This document shows positions 1-7,205 of a stretch of 12,301 nucleotides of DNA, piece by piece. A program made the position numbers and the translations under genes. Under the pieces are notes generated by a model, which was not told where the DNA came from, ran no database searches, and saw only the letters and a list, made by a program, of their open reading frames with translations. Source of the DNA: Holosporales bacterium (GTDB lineage: Bacteria; Pseudomonadota; Alphaproteobacteria; Caedimonadales; UBA9215). The stretch spans positions 1 through 12,301 of the forward strand of contig DOCA01000056.1 of NCBI GenBank assembly GCA_003503995.1. Reading direction: 5' to 3'. The stretch's first letter is position 1. Every line of letters starts with the position of its first letter.

Positions 1-61
1 CTTGAGCCGACGTTGCAGCTATTGAGAAAGCCAGCACACTTAACGTTAACAATTTTTTCAT
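1..61 (-). CDS. Exported protein, 5' fragment only (signal peptide)
   Basis: Reading the minus strand from the ATG at 61-59 gives MKKLLTLSVLAFSIAATSAQ before the window ends. This is a textbook Sec signal peptide: a lysine-rich n-region, a hydrophobic core, and a likely cleavage after Ala-Thr-Ser-Ala. No lipobox cysteine is visible in the part seen. A strong Shine-Dalgarno AGGAG lies 6 nt before the ATG, which supports a real start. The gene follows tssG by about 90 nt on the same strand, so it could be a T6SS-associated exported protein or an unrelated gene. The mature protein lies outside the window, so no function can be given. Confidence 0.72.
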   Translation of the reverse strand, partial: MKKLLTLSVLAFSIAATSAQ

Positions 62-150
62 AGAATTCTCCTAAAGACTATTCACTATAATGATATCAAG
101 AACTCGTTAAATAAAAGTTAACAATAAAAAGAAAATTAAAAATGCAGTAA
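62..150 (-). other. Spacer between tssG and the exported-protein gene
   Basis: This 89-nt AT-rich gap separates the tssG stop from the next start. In the transcribed direction it contains a TATAGT hexamer (about 84-89) that could be a -10 element, but the -35 region is poor. No hairpin followed by a T-run is visible, so read-through from tssG is equally possible. The ribosome binding site AGGAG for the exported protein lies at its low-coordinate end. Confidence 0.3.
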
Positions 151-1188
151 TTATTGAATTTTTTCGTGTAAAGGATCGTTAGCCCTCACAACAATTGATT
201 CTGGTATATAGTCTTCAGCGGTTTCAATCATCCAAGACGTCCACCCCAATGCTGACTTCCCATCTAAATACGTTGAAGTTGCCTGATCCGTTTTTAAGGA
301 AATTCGATAATCGAAAAGATTCTCTCGCCCAAGGTAATGGCGCGTAAATTCAGAAAAAAGTTTATTGTACTTTGCCCCCGGTAACATCCGGCAATAATCA
401 ACAAGATCTAAAGGGCCAACAGCAACACGAATTTTTTCCCCATGAACCCAGACTTTTGCTCCAAGAGCGGCCCCTCTCCCTAAAACACCGTGGCGCCCTT
501 TTTCTCCAAGAAATGTACGCTCTTCCTCTTCAATTATGAACCAACGACCAATGAATTGCTCAATATAAACGGGAAGTTGAAAATAGTCCTTTAAGGCAAC
601 TTGAAGCCCTATGGCAGAATGAGGTTTCTGCCATAACAATCCCACATACTTTAAATAACCACGCAATGGAAGGAAGTTAGCTCTATCTTCTTCAGAGCAA
701 GAAAGCCCCCCCAAGTGTTTTAAAACAAGGGCCGTTTCCGTTTCACCTGGAAGGTCAGGGTTTAACGCAATGGTATATTTAACATGTATACGATAATGAA
801 TAGAACTTAGGCGATGATTGAATATGTCTAAAAATTCTCGAAAAGCATAATCTTTTGCCCGTAAACGATCAAGAATGAGCTCAGCATACACATTTGGCAA
901 AGGCCCCGTCTGACCAGCAACTCCCATAAAGTTAATGGTTAAGGTAACAGGATCTTTTTCTGAGGCTGGCACCGTCAAAGAGTATAAATCACTGGGCGGC
1001 GTCGATAACAAAATATTAGACTTAATACGGACAGACTCAAAGCTTGCTTGCGCTGTTTCTCCTAGTCTTTTCTTATAGTCATAGATATTCTCTAGGAGTT
1101 TAATCGCTTGTGCAAACTCAAACTCATAGGGCTTTTCAAAAAGCTGCTGCTCTACGCTAGGGCTTTGTTTCCGGAGCGGGGTTGCCAT
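151..1188 (-). CDS. tssG: Type VI secretion baseplate protein TssG (VasB/ImpH family)
   Basis: TssG is a T6SS baseplate wedge subunit that forms a complex with two TssF copies and TssE/TssK under the contractile sheath. The product is about 345 residues, usual for the family. Recognisable family signatures are the N-terminal EKPYEFEFAQAIKLLE, the central FREFLDIFNHRLSSIHYR, the GLLW...GLQVALKDYF region, GRWFIIEEEERTFLG, and a C-terminal LGRGAALGAKVW...GPL block. The ATG at 1188 (MATPLRKQ) is preferred over an in-frame TTG three codons upstream, because family members commonly begin MATP-like and the TTG sits too close to the AAGGA motif. The gene starts inside the 3' end of tssF (about 37 nt overlap), indicating translational coupling. 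No TssE, TssK or sheath genes are visible within the window. Confidence 0.93.
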   Translation of the reverse strand: MATPLRKQSPSVEQQLFEKPYEFEFAQAIKLLENIYDYKKRLGETAQASFESVRIKSNILLSTPPSDLYSLTVPASEKDPVTLTINFMGVAGQTGPLPNVYAELILDRLRAKDYAFREFLDIFNHRLSSIHYRIHVKYTIALNPDLPGETETALVLKHLGGLSCSEEDRANFLPLRGYLKYVGLLWQKPHSAIGLQVALKDYFQLPVYIEQFIGRWFIIEEEERTFLGEKGRHGVLGRGAALGAKVWVHGEKIRVAVGPLDLVDYCRMLPGAKYNKLFSEFTRHYLGRENLFDYRISLKTDQATSTYLDGKSALGWTSWMIETAEDYIPESIVVRANDPLHEKIQ

Positions 1189-2969
1189 AGTTTCCAAATT
1201 CCTTTTGCATTAATGCGTTGAACTTCAAGTTCACTAAACGAATTGACCGAGGCAAATTGCGGCAAAACATGATTTAAAACCTGAGAAAAAAGAAAAACGC
1301 GCGTATCACGACTAATGGCATCCGCCATGGTAAGGGTAAATTTTGTTCCGTGGACAAAGCCACGCCAAGCATCATACCCTAAACGTCGCGTAACACGTTT
1401 AGCTTCAAACCTTCGCATAATATTCAATTCTGGGACAACATTCCCATCCTCAAAATCACCATATTGACTCACTAATTCCCTGAGCATTTTTAAATTTACG
1501 TCATTATCTGAGAGAGACAAATGCCCCAAAGCCAAATGAGAAATCAGGTGCCACTGGCTAAGTGCTTCTCGGTTTAGATAATGCTGTGCCGTTGGGCGAT
1601 CCAAACAATACATGCGTTCAACAGGTATAGACTGGTCACTTTGAAGCTCTGTGCCCGCTGTTAAAGATCTTGCAAGTGATCTATTGGTACACAGTATTTC
1701 AGCATAAACAGAATGGTCTGCTGGAAGAGTCACATTAAATTCATAGTCGACAAATGAAAGGTAAGTTTCGTTACCAGGATATTGATCATCGTCAGAGTAA
1801 CTGCGTCGTGCATGCCAAAACAAGGCTTGTTGCTTTTCTTTTTCAGCATGGGTATAGCTAAAATAAGGAGCATATTCAATGGGATCTCGCTCTCCTTCAC
1901 GGCTTCCAAGCACCCTTTGAATACTATGGACCTCCATGGTATCCTCGCGGCGCTGATCAGCCACCAAACGATAATCAACGATTTTATGGGTAATACGTAT
2001 AGGCTCAGACACCTTTTTAAAGAGGTTTATTATAGGAACACATCCAAGCTGGATATTCGTCACATCAAAATCTTTACCCTCCAACCCAACAACATCCGAA
2101 ATTTCAATATATAACGTAAATTCTTTTTCATCTGATCTAAAATCACTCGCCTCCACATCAAAAAACATAAACTTTTGAGGGTAGGCAAAATATTCCTGCA
2201 AGAGACGATAACCTGGATGTCCATGGTCGGGGTAAGGCATCACAGCCTCATCATCCTCAAACCCAACAGCCGTTGTTAAATGAGGCAACGGAAAGGCATA
2301 TCGTGTCGGATTAGCTCGGGGACCATAACTTACAGCCGTAGGCGGATCCCCAAGAAAGAGAGCCTCATACACTTTATTTTGCAAAATGGGATCACCCACA
2401 ATATGAAAACGCATCTTAGCAAGGTCAAGTTCCGAGACAGCACCCGCCACTGATTTTAAGTGAATGCGCAAAACACGGTGAGTCGAAAAATGCCCTGCTT
2501 TTTTGGGCAAATCAAAGGTCGGAACAATATCAACAGATTCAACGCTTATGGGGTAAATATCAAGATCAGAGCACGTTTGGAAACGACAAATATCACCATC
2601 CATACCATGCACATAAAGTTGTGTTCCTTTATTCACACGAAAACGCCCTGTCAGTTTTCCTTTTTGGCCACAGGTTTCAAATTTTGTAATGGCATAAGAA
2701 GGAAGGGGGGCAATAAATTGAGGGTAGAGCGTTTCAAGAAGGGCTGTTGAAATACGAGGGAATAAGTCCTCCACATCCCGTTGAAGGCGAGCCGTTAAAA
2801 AAGAAAAGGATTGTAATAGCCGTTCAACATGAGGGTCTGCTGAGGCTACGTTAGAAAAATCAAGACGACCAGCAACCTTTGGAAAACTGCCAGCAAAACG
2901 CCCCCCCTCATGACGAAGGTAGGCCATTTCCCTTTGGAAATATTCAAAGAAATGTTTATGGTCTATCAC
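1152..2969 (-). CDS. tssF: Type VI secretion baseplate protein TssF (VasA/ImpG family)
   Basis: TssF is the large T6SS baseplate wedge protein and partners with TssG. The product is about 605 residues, as expected. The N-terminus (FFEYFQREMAYLRHEGGRFA, then FPKVAGRLDF and VERLLQSFSFLTARLQRDVED) and the C-terminus (NHVLPQFASVNSFSELEV, then WQPRSG) are the standard family ends, so the gene looks intact. I chose the GTG at 2969, not the ATG at 2999. The GTG has AGGGAG 7 nt upstream, it begins where family homology begins, and the ATG's first base lies inside a perfect TATAAT hexamer. The gene overlaps tssG and is separated from fliW by about 137 nt, so it probably starts its own transcript. Confidence 0.93.
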   Translation of the reverse strand: MIDHKHFFEYFQREMAYLRHEGGRFAGSFPKVAGRLDFSNVASADPHVERLLQSFSFLTARLQRDVEDLFPRISTALLETLYPQFIAPLPSYAITKFETCGQKGKLTGRFRVNKGTQLYVHGMDGDICRFQTCSDLDIYPISVESVDIVPTFDLPKKAGHFSTHRVLRIHLKSVAGAVSELDLAKMRFHIVGDPILQNKVYEALFLGDPPTAVSYGPRANPTRYAFPLPHLTTAVGFEDDEAVMPYPDHGHPGYRLLQEYFAYPQKFMFFDVEASDFRSDEKEFTLYIEISDVVGLEGKDFDVTNIQLGCVPIINLFKKVSEPIRITHKIVDYRLVADQRREDTMEVHSIQRVLGSREGERDPIEYAPYFSYTHAEKEKQQALFWHARRSYSDDDQYPGNETYLSFVDYEFNVTLPADHSVYAEILCTNRSLARSLTAGTELQSDQSIPVERMYCLDRPTAQHYLNREALSQWHLISHLALGHLSLSDNDVNLKMLRELVSQYGDFEDGNVVPELNIMRRFEAKRVTRRLGYDAWRGFVHGTKFTLTMADAISRDTRVFLFSQVLNHVLPQFASVNSFSELEVQRINAKGIWKLWQPRSGNKALA

Positions 2970-2976
2970 GTAACAA

Positions 2977-2982
2977 CTCCCT
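2977..2982 (-). promoter_or_regulatory. Ribosome binding site deciding the tssF GTG start
   Basis: The minus strand reads AGGGAG followed by 7 nt and then GTG at 2969. The longer reading frame beginning at the ATG at 2999 has no comparable site and would add ten residues with no family match. This site therefore decides the start. Confidence 0.6.
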
Positions 2983-2997
2983 ATAAAAGCATGCCGC

Positions 2998-3003
2998 ATT
3001 ATA
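2998..3003 (-). promoter_or_regulatory. Possible -10 element (TATAAT) upstream of tssF
   Basis: A perfect TATAAT lies on the minus strand about 29 nt before the tssF GTG. No good -35 hexamer is found at 16-18 nt spacing, so the sigma-70 assignment is weak in this AT-rich spacer. The rest of the fliW-tssF gap (about 3004-3106) has a short inverted repeat TTTCT-T-AGAAA at 3055-3065 but no clear terminator for the flagellar operon. Confidence 0.3.
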
Positions 3004-3106
3004 TTTCTTTAATAATGATGCCATATAAATTCGTGAAAGACCATGCCTAAACAGTTTCTTAGAAAGAGCCTGCTACGCCTTTTTCAAAAAACACGCCCCA
3101 CAAAAA

Positions 3107-3592
3107 TTAACTGTGATTTTGCGCCCTTACTTTTTGAAAATTCTCTGATAACCCCTCTAGAGGAAAGGCCAAGTCAGAATCTTTAGACGTCAAAATGTGT
3201 TGCCACCCTTTTTGACAATTAGGATCCAAAACAATGGGAGCCTTAAGATTCGTTGTCAAATGCAAATGGCCATTGGGCTCACGCACTGTCACAACGGAAT
3301 AAATATCAACATCATTTTGCTCTCTATCATAGGCCTTTGCAAAATCACAGAGCGATTCTTTATCAAAGAGAGATTCACCATTTACATGAGGATATAAAAT
3401 AAAAGAAATAGCTGGATTATCAACACTGACCATCAATTTGAGAGGGTCATAAAAGCCATCCTTCAATTTTTGAATATAGAATTTTTTTAAATCAGGAAAC
3501 CCGGGAACCCCCGTTGGAAATTCATAAATTTTGAGACTTTCTGCCACGTCTACCATGGGTGTATCCTGTCTTGTTTTATTATTATCTTTCAT
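3107..3592 (-). CDS. fliW: Flagellar assembly factor FliW
   Basis: FliW is a small cytoplasmic regulator. In Bacillus and Campylobacter it binds flagellin and antagonises the RNA-binding repressor CsrA, coupling flagellin synthesis to assembly. The 161-residue product carries the family hallmarks FPTGVPGF (residues 25-32), PLKLMVSVDNPAISFILYP in the centre, VVTVRE near residue 100, NLKAPIVLDP (115-124) and a GWQHIL segment corresponding to the usual GKQ-I/V-L. The N-terminal 20 residues are a polar extension; an internal Met13 is an alternative start. The chosen ATG has GGGAG about 7 nt upstream. It follows flgL by 16 nt and is the last gene of the flagellar run. CsrA, its usual partner and frequent neighbour, is not encoded in this window. 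Confidence 0.88.
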   Translation of the reverse strand: MKDNNKTRQDTPMVDVAESLKIYEFPTGVPGFPDLKKFYIQKLKDGFYDPLKLMVSVDNPAISFILYPHVNGESLFDKESLCDFAKAYDREQNDVDIYSVVTVREPNGHLHLTTNLKAPIVLDPNCQKGWQHILTSKDSDLAFPLEGLSENFQKVRAQNHS

Positions 3593-3608
3593 CTTTATCT
3601 CCCAAATA

Positions 3609-4574
3609 TTAAATATTACTTAACAAATTTTTCAAGGTTTCATTTTCTTTCGCAAGAAGGCTTTGATTCAGATTAAGCTTTAACATTTCCTGTGTTGACC
3701 TAATGAATTCTGCGAGCAAGTCTGCATCGGTTAGCTCTGACATTGTCTGTGTTAAATAAGCGACATCTTCATCGTTACGCTTTGATATACCTTCTAAGTT
3801 TCCTAGTTGTTCTCCTAAAATCTTTTTTGAATCCATAAGACCATCAATGGTTGTGCCAAGACCATCTTGCATTCCTTGCAATCGAATTGTATTTGAAGAA
3901 CCTGGAATTCCGTCAGGGGTAACAGCTGTCCCGCTTTTAAGGTAAAAAATTAAATCTCGTGCCCCCGGATCAATCGCGGAAACACCATACTGAAAGACTT
4001 CTCCATCTTTAAAAGTTGATGTATGTATTCCTTTCTCACCAATAAAGTAGGTATCATAGGTCGCATCAGGCGAAGCAGCAGCGGCCGGCATAGCCGCCAT
4101 GGTAAAATCTACCGCGTTCGTTTTCGTAGCGCTTCCCCCCATTAAACTTCTTCCTTCAAAGTCTTTTTTATTTAAAAGAGCTTCTACTTCATTCAGTTTT
4201 TGCTGACAAAATGCTGAAAATCCTGCATCTCTAATTGTTGAATCCCCTGCTTGGGTTACGCGCGTTCGCACTTCACCTGCAATTTCAACTAAACGCTCAT
4301 TGATACCATATGCTAAGTTAATACGGCCCGTTAGCAAAGTTACCTTTGGCTTTACGGATTCGCTTTCCATGGTTTTTTGTTCAATATTTAAAAGCTGGCG
4401 TGTTTTCTCTGCTGTTTCAGGAGCCTCATACCCGCCACCAATCTTGCCCGATGCAATACGCCCACTAGCCTCTGCAGCACTTTCACCCAATGTTTGAATA
4501 GCCTCCCGCGTTGTATTTCCCCGAGAAAGGTCTGAAACGCGCCCCGATAGAGATGTAACTTCTGATCCTGCCAT
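3609..4574 (-). CDS. flgL: Flagellar hook-filament junction protein FlgL (HAP3), flagellin-like
   Basis: The 321-residue product has the FlgL/flagellin plan: conserved coiled ends around a variable middle. The N-terminal part contains EASGRIASGK, the counterpart of the flagellin/FlgL L-x-x-I-S-S-G-K motif. Around residues 130-150 LNKKDFEGRSLMGGS corresponds to the FlgL signature LN...GRYLFGGS. The last 60 residues form a heptad-like helix ending ETLKNLLSNI. The family match is clear, but the N-terminus (MAGSEVTSLSGRVSDLSRGN) is unlike typical starts and the centre is Ala/Gly rich. Its position directly after flgK (14-nt gap, RBS AAGGGAG 9 nt before the ATG) favours FlgL over a filament flagellin, although the two are homologous. 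It would connect the FlgK ring to the filament outside the cell, after export through the flagellar type III apparatus. Confidence 0.83.
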   Translation of the reverse strand: MAGSEVTSLSGRVSDLSRGNTTREAIQTLGESAAEASGRIASGKIGGGYEAPETAEKTRQLLNIEQKTMESESVKPKVTLLTGRINLAYGINERLVEIAGEVRTRVTQAGDSTIRDAGFSAFCQQKLNEVEALLNKKDFEGRSLMGGSATKTNAVDFTMAAMPAAAASPDATYDTYFIGEKGIHTSTFKDGEVFQYGVSAIDPGARDLIFYLKSGTAVTPDGIPGSSNTIRLQGMQDGLGTTIDGLMDSKKILGEQLGNLEGISKRNDEDVAYLTQTMSELTDADLLAEFIRSTQEMLKLNLNQSLLAKENETLKNLLSNI

Positions 4575-4588
4575 GTGATTAAACTCCC

Positions 4589-6385
4589 TTAAACTGCAGA
4601 CATAAGCTGCTGTAACATTTCTTTATTTGCTTTAAGCAATGTCGTAGAGGCCGCATAAATACGTTGCGACTCCATGAGTTGCGCAATCTGGCTTTGCATA
4701 TTAACCCGCGTTCGCGCAATAAGTTCTGTTTCATTTTCCTCTAAAATCGTATTCTGCACTTCATAGAGGGACTTGTTGTTTTTAGAATCCACCGCTGCAT
4801 TATGCCAAATAGAGTTTGCGTAATTTAACAATGATTCACTTCGAGCCCCCATAGGACCCGCCGCAGAAAACGCCACCGATTGATCAAAAGCTGCAATTAT
4901 TTTTGTTATTATACGACCATCCCCAGGTTGAATGGCGTTGGGATGCGTTGCAAAAGGCTCGATTGAAGCCATAGCTCTGGATAAAAAGGCAGGTGTTGCT
5001 TTGATGTCAGCTCGCATATCAAGGATTTGAGTCAATCCAACTTTGCCAGCGACACCATCATCAATAAACCGAGTCCCCGTTGTGAAAAGATCATTCAACC
5101 CAAAAAAGTGAGAAAAGCCCAAACCATTTCCAAGACCAGCAACGGTCTGCTTTGCTTCAGGATCAGTCATGGAAACCATCGCTACCCCTTGGTTAGCGTT
5201 AGTTGCTGTTATAACCAATTGACCAGCAGCATTTAAAGCCGCTGTTCCATCAGCTCCAAGATAACCATTAATAGTTGCGACAACAGCATTAATGGTTTGA
5301 GGGCCTGCTGTTAAATCAAGATCAAGGGGAGCTTTAATATAATTTCCCGTTGTATTATCCACGACTCCTAAACGCACAACACCATCCATTTGCATGGTTG
5401 TGACACCTGGTGTAGCAAAGGTTCTTGTGCCTGTTAGGACAGCTGGAATAGGAAAACCACTTCCTTGGTTATGCACCGCGTTCATTTGATCTCGGAATTT
5501 TTCCGTAAACTCATCTAACTCTGCTTGCATTCCTGGTAAAATAACATCACGGGTCTTTAAAAAGGCACCGATTTTACCACTTGAGATAGAAGTTGTAACA
5601 TCAACGCCATTGATTGTAATTTTACCAAGGGTTGCTGGTGTATCTGCAGGCCCAACAGAGGTTGCCTTTGAAAAAGCCAGTTGTGAAACACCTGTTCGCA
5701 AAAGAAGAGCTTGACCCGTATTGGTCGTGACATCCAAGTTCATGCTACTACGACGCATAACTTGAATATCCATATATTTAGAGAGCTCTTTTAAAAGAGC
5801 ATCTTGTTTATCTTGGAGACTCCCAACAGTTTCACCACGCCCATTGGCCAAAGAAATATCACTGTTAATCTGATCAAGGCTTTTTAAAATTCGATTCACA
5901 TTATCAACGGCATCTTCAATGCCATCTTCTGCAATAAAACGCTCATTCTGGAAAAAATCACCCAGCTTGTTAATATATTTTACGGTTTCATCAAGTTTTG
6001 CTATGACACCTCGTTGATGTCCGGGTGTTGCAGGTGCATCTTCCAAAGTTCTTAAGGTTGTTTTGATGTCTGCCATCCTTGAACCCAAAGAGGCTTGATC
6101 ACCTGGCTGCCCTAATTTCAACTGAATATTATCATAGGAATCAACCAATGTTTCAAGATATCTCACTTCGATGGATTGAAGACGCACAGCTTCTGTTCTA
6201 AGAGGTTCCGCATTACGCACTTCTGGTAGCGCGGTGACACCATAAGAAACTCCACCAACGGTATTGGTCACTAACCCAACAGTTTTTTCTGTATAATCTG
6301 GGTTTGATCCATTGGCAACGTTATTGGATATTGTTTGCATCACCCGTTGTTGGGCGGCTATACTACTAACAATAATATCACTCAT
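4589..6385 (-). CDS. flgK: Flagellar hook-associated protein 1 FlgK
   Basis: FlgK is the first hook-filament junction protein. The 598-residue product has an N-terminal D0 helix MSDIIVSSIAAQQRVMQTIS followed by NNVANGSNPDYTEK, the counterpart of the rod/hook motif NNIANANTPGY. It continues with a long helical D1 region (about 85-200), a beta-rich variable centre (about 240-430), and a C-terminal D0/D1 helix (about 540-598) containing MQSQIAQLMESQRIYAASTTLL, typical of FlgK. Length is in the family range. The RBS AAGGTGAT overlaps the stop codon of the upstream flgN-like gene (9-nt gap), so translation is probably coupled to that of its likely chaperone. The TPGY part of the signature is changed to NPDY, a mild divergence. 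Confidence 0.93.
   Translation of the reverse strand: MSDIIVSSIAAQQRVMQTISNNVANGSNPDYTEKTVGLVTNTVGGVSYGVTALPEVRNAEPLRTEAVRLQSIEVRYLETLVDSYDNIQLKLGQPGDQASLGSRMADIKTTLRTLEDAPATPGHQRGVIAKLDETVKYINKLGDFFQNERFIAEDGIEDAVDNVNRILKSLDQINSDISLANGRGETVGSLQDKQDALLKELSKYMDIQVMRRSSMNLDVTTNTGQALLLRTGVSQLAFSKATSVGPADTPATLGKITINGVDVTTSISSGKIGAFLKTRDVILPGMQAELDEFTEKFRDQMNAVHNQGSGFPIPAVLTGTRTFATPGVTTMQMDGVVRLGVVDNTTGNYIKAPLDLDLTAGPQTINAVVATINGYLGADGTAALNAAGQLVITATNANQGVAMVSMTDPEAKQTVAGLGNGLGFSHFFGLNDLFTTGTRFIDDGVAGKVGLTQILDMRADIKATPAFLSRAMASIEPFATHPNAIQPGDGRIITKIIAAFDQSVAFSAAGPMGARSESLLNYANSIWHNAAVDSKNNKSLYEVQNTILEENETELIARTRVNMQSQIAQLMESQRIYAASTTLLKANKEMLQQLMSAV
5785..5800. repeat. Perfect 16-bp palindrome inside flgK
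   Basis: GCTCTTTTAAAAGAGC is its own reverse complement. It falls within codons for Ala-Leu-Leu-Lys-Glu. Since Leu-Leu-Lys-Glu codons (CTT TTA AAA GAG) are naturally palindromic, it is probably a coding by-product. Confidence 0.5.
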
Positions 6386-6394
6386 GTTATCACC

Positions 6395-6835
6395 TTAAAG
6401 GGCTTGGTCCAATGCGGCCAAAGACCCACCCCCCTGTTTTGCATAGTGCTTTTGGCGACTTACTACGTGGCCACGATTATTATAATTTTGAACGGGCTGA
6501 ACCGTATCAAGGACGCTTTCTTGCATCAGCCTCACAAAGCGAGACTGCGCTTTTTCAAAGCGTCTAATATAAAGCTCATGCTCTTCGCTAAGCTTTCCAA
6601 GGAACGCAATTCTCTCTTTTAGAAGAGAGAATTTCTCCCATTTTTTCACCAAAGCAGTCATTCCCTCATCAACCTTTATTTTCTCAATACAGTTCTGATA
6701 AAGACTTACCAAAGGCTCTTTTTCTGTGGTGATCAACCCAGCTTCCTTAATTTTCATTTGCTTTAACAAAACAAGTTCTTCCTGAGTCATTTCAATCAAA
6801 CGCTCTACAAGTTTAAGCAGCTGTTGTGCAAACAT
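6395..6835 (-). CDS. flgN: FlgN-like flagellar export chaperone (probable)
   Basis: The 146-residue product is mostly alpha-helical with Leu/Glu/Lys-rich heptads. It begins LLKLVERLIEMTQEELVLLKQMKIKEAGLITTEKEPLV, matching the FlgN plan of helices with E-x-x-L-L-x-x-x followed by a K-E-x-L segment. FlgN proteins are cytoplasmic chaperones that hold FlgK and FlgL before export, and this gene lies immediately upstream of flgK-flgL, the usual place. Sequence similarity in this family is low, so position is half of the argument. The start ATG has a perfect AGGAGG 6 nt upstream, embedded in the end of flgJ (23-nt overlap). The C-terminal 30 residues are glycine/alanine-rich and look disordered. An alternative is a general flagellar coiled-coil protein of unknown role. 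Confidence 0.68.
   Translation of the reverse strand: MFAQQLLKLVERLIEMTQEELVLLKQMKIKEAGLITTEKEPLVSLYQNCIEKIKVDEGMTALVKKWEKFSLLKERIAFLGKLSEEHELYIRRFEKAQSRFVRLMQESVLDTVQPVQNYNNRGHVVSRQKHYAKQGGGSLAALDQAL
6608..6633. repeat. Perfect 11-bp inverted repeat, 4-nt loop, inside the flgN-like gene
   Basis: AATTCTCTCTT and AAGAGAGAATT flank TTAG (plus strand). The transcript would fold into an 11-bp hairpin with a CUAA loop within codons for Phe-Ser-Leu-Leu-Lys-Glu-Arg-Ile. There is no T-run after it on either strand, so it is not an intrinsic terminator. Confidence 0.55.
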
Positions 6836-7205
6836 GGCGTTCCTCCTGTTTCATCACGGGCAAACCACTCATCACCCTATAGGCCTTGTGAGCCGCAGGA
6901 TCACTAGATTTCAAATCTTCCAGTCCTCCTTGACGGCGCAACATATTCTCAACTTGCGTCACCATGGTCTTAGCGGCACCCGAGGCGGCAATTTTTTCCG
7001 CCATACCCTCGGCAAGGAAACTACTATACATATCGCTTTGAAAGCCTTCTTCGTTGGATTCATTGGCTTCGGAAAACATTTGCCCGACCATCTGGGTAAA
7101 AAATGTCCCAACAAAGCCCTCGGCAACTTTGTGCATCTTTGCTTCAATATTTAAAGCTTTTAAGGGAGGCTGTTCCTGAAACCTTAGGGGCGTTTGAGTC
7201 TCCAT
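6813..7205 (-). CDS. flgJ: Flagellar rod-binding protein FlgJ, single-domain form
   Basis: The 130-residue product contains only the FlgJ rod-binding domain. The segment from about residue 30 to 95, FVGTFFTQMVGQMFSE...FQSDMYSSFLAEGMAEKIAASG, matches the family pattern F-x-x-x-x-L-x-x-M followed by D-M-x-x-x-x-L-A. The C-terminal peptidoglycan hydrolase domain found in beta/gammaproteobacterial FlgJ is absent; single-domain FlgJ is usual in Alphaproteobacteria and several other groups. It works in the periplasm as a cap or scaffold for rod assembly. Its ATG overlaps the flgI stop (TAATG) and a GAGGTGA RBS lies in the end of flgI. A separate muramidase would have to open the wall for the rod; none is visible here. 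Confidence 0.87.
   Translation of the reverse strand: METQTPLRFQEQPPLKALNIEAKMHKVAEGFVGTFFTQMVGQMFSEANESNEEGFQSDMYSSFLAEGMAEKIAASGAAKTMVTQVENMLRRQGGLEDLKSSDPAAHKAYRVMSGLPVMKQEERHVCTTAA

Noticed and set aside
3030..3050. Sigma-54-like motif upstream of tssF (AGGCATGGTCTTTCAC, minus strand)
   Set aside because: It shares GGCATGGT with the flgI promoter, but the -12 GC is missing at the required spacing (CA instead), so the key recognition dinucleotide is absent.
3000..3106. Possible intrinsic terminator after fliW
   Set aside because: T-runs occur, but no GC-rich hairpin precedes them in the transcribed direction. The only dyad is 5 bp and AT-rich.
3000..3106. A csrA gene hidden after fliW
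   Set aside because: The gap is too short for a CsrA of about 60 residues and no matching frame is present.
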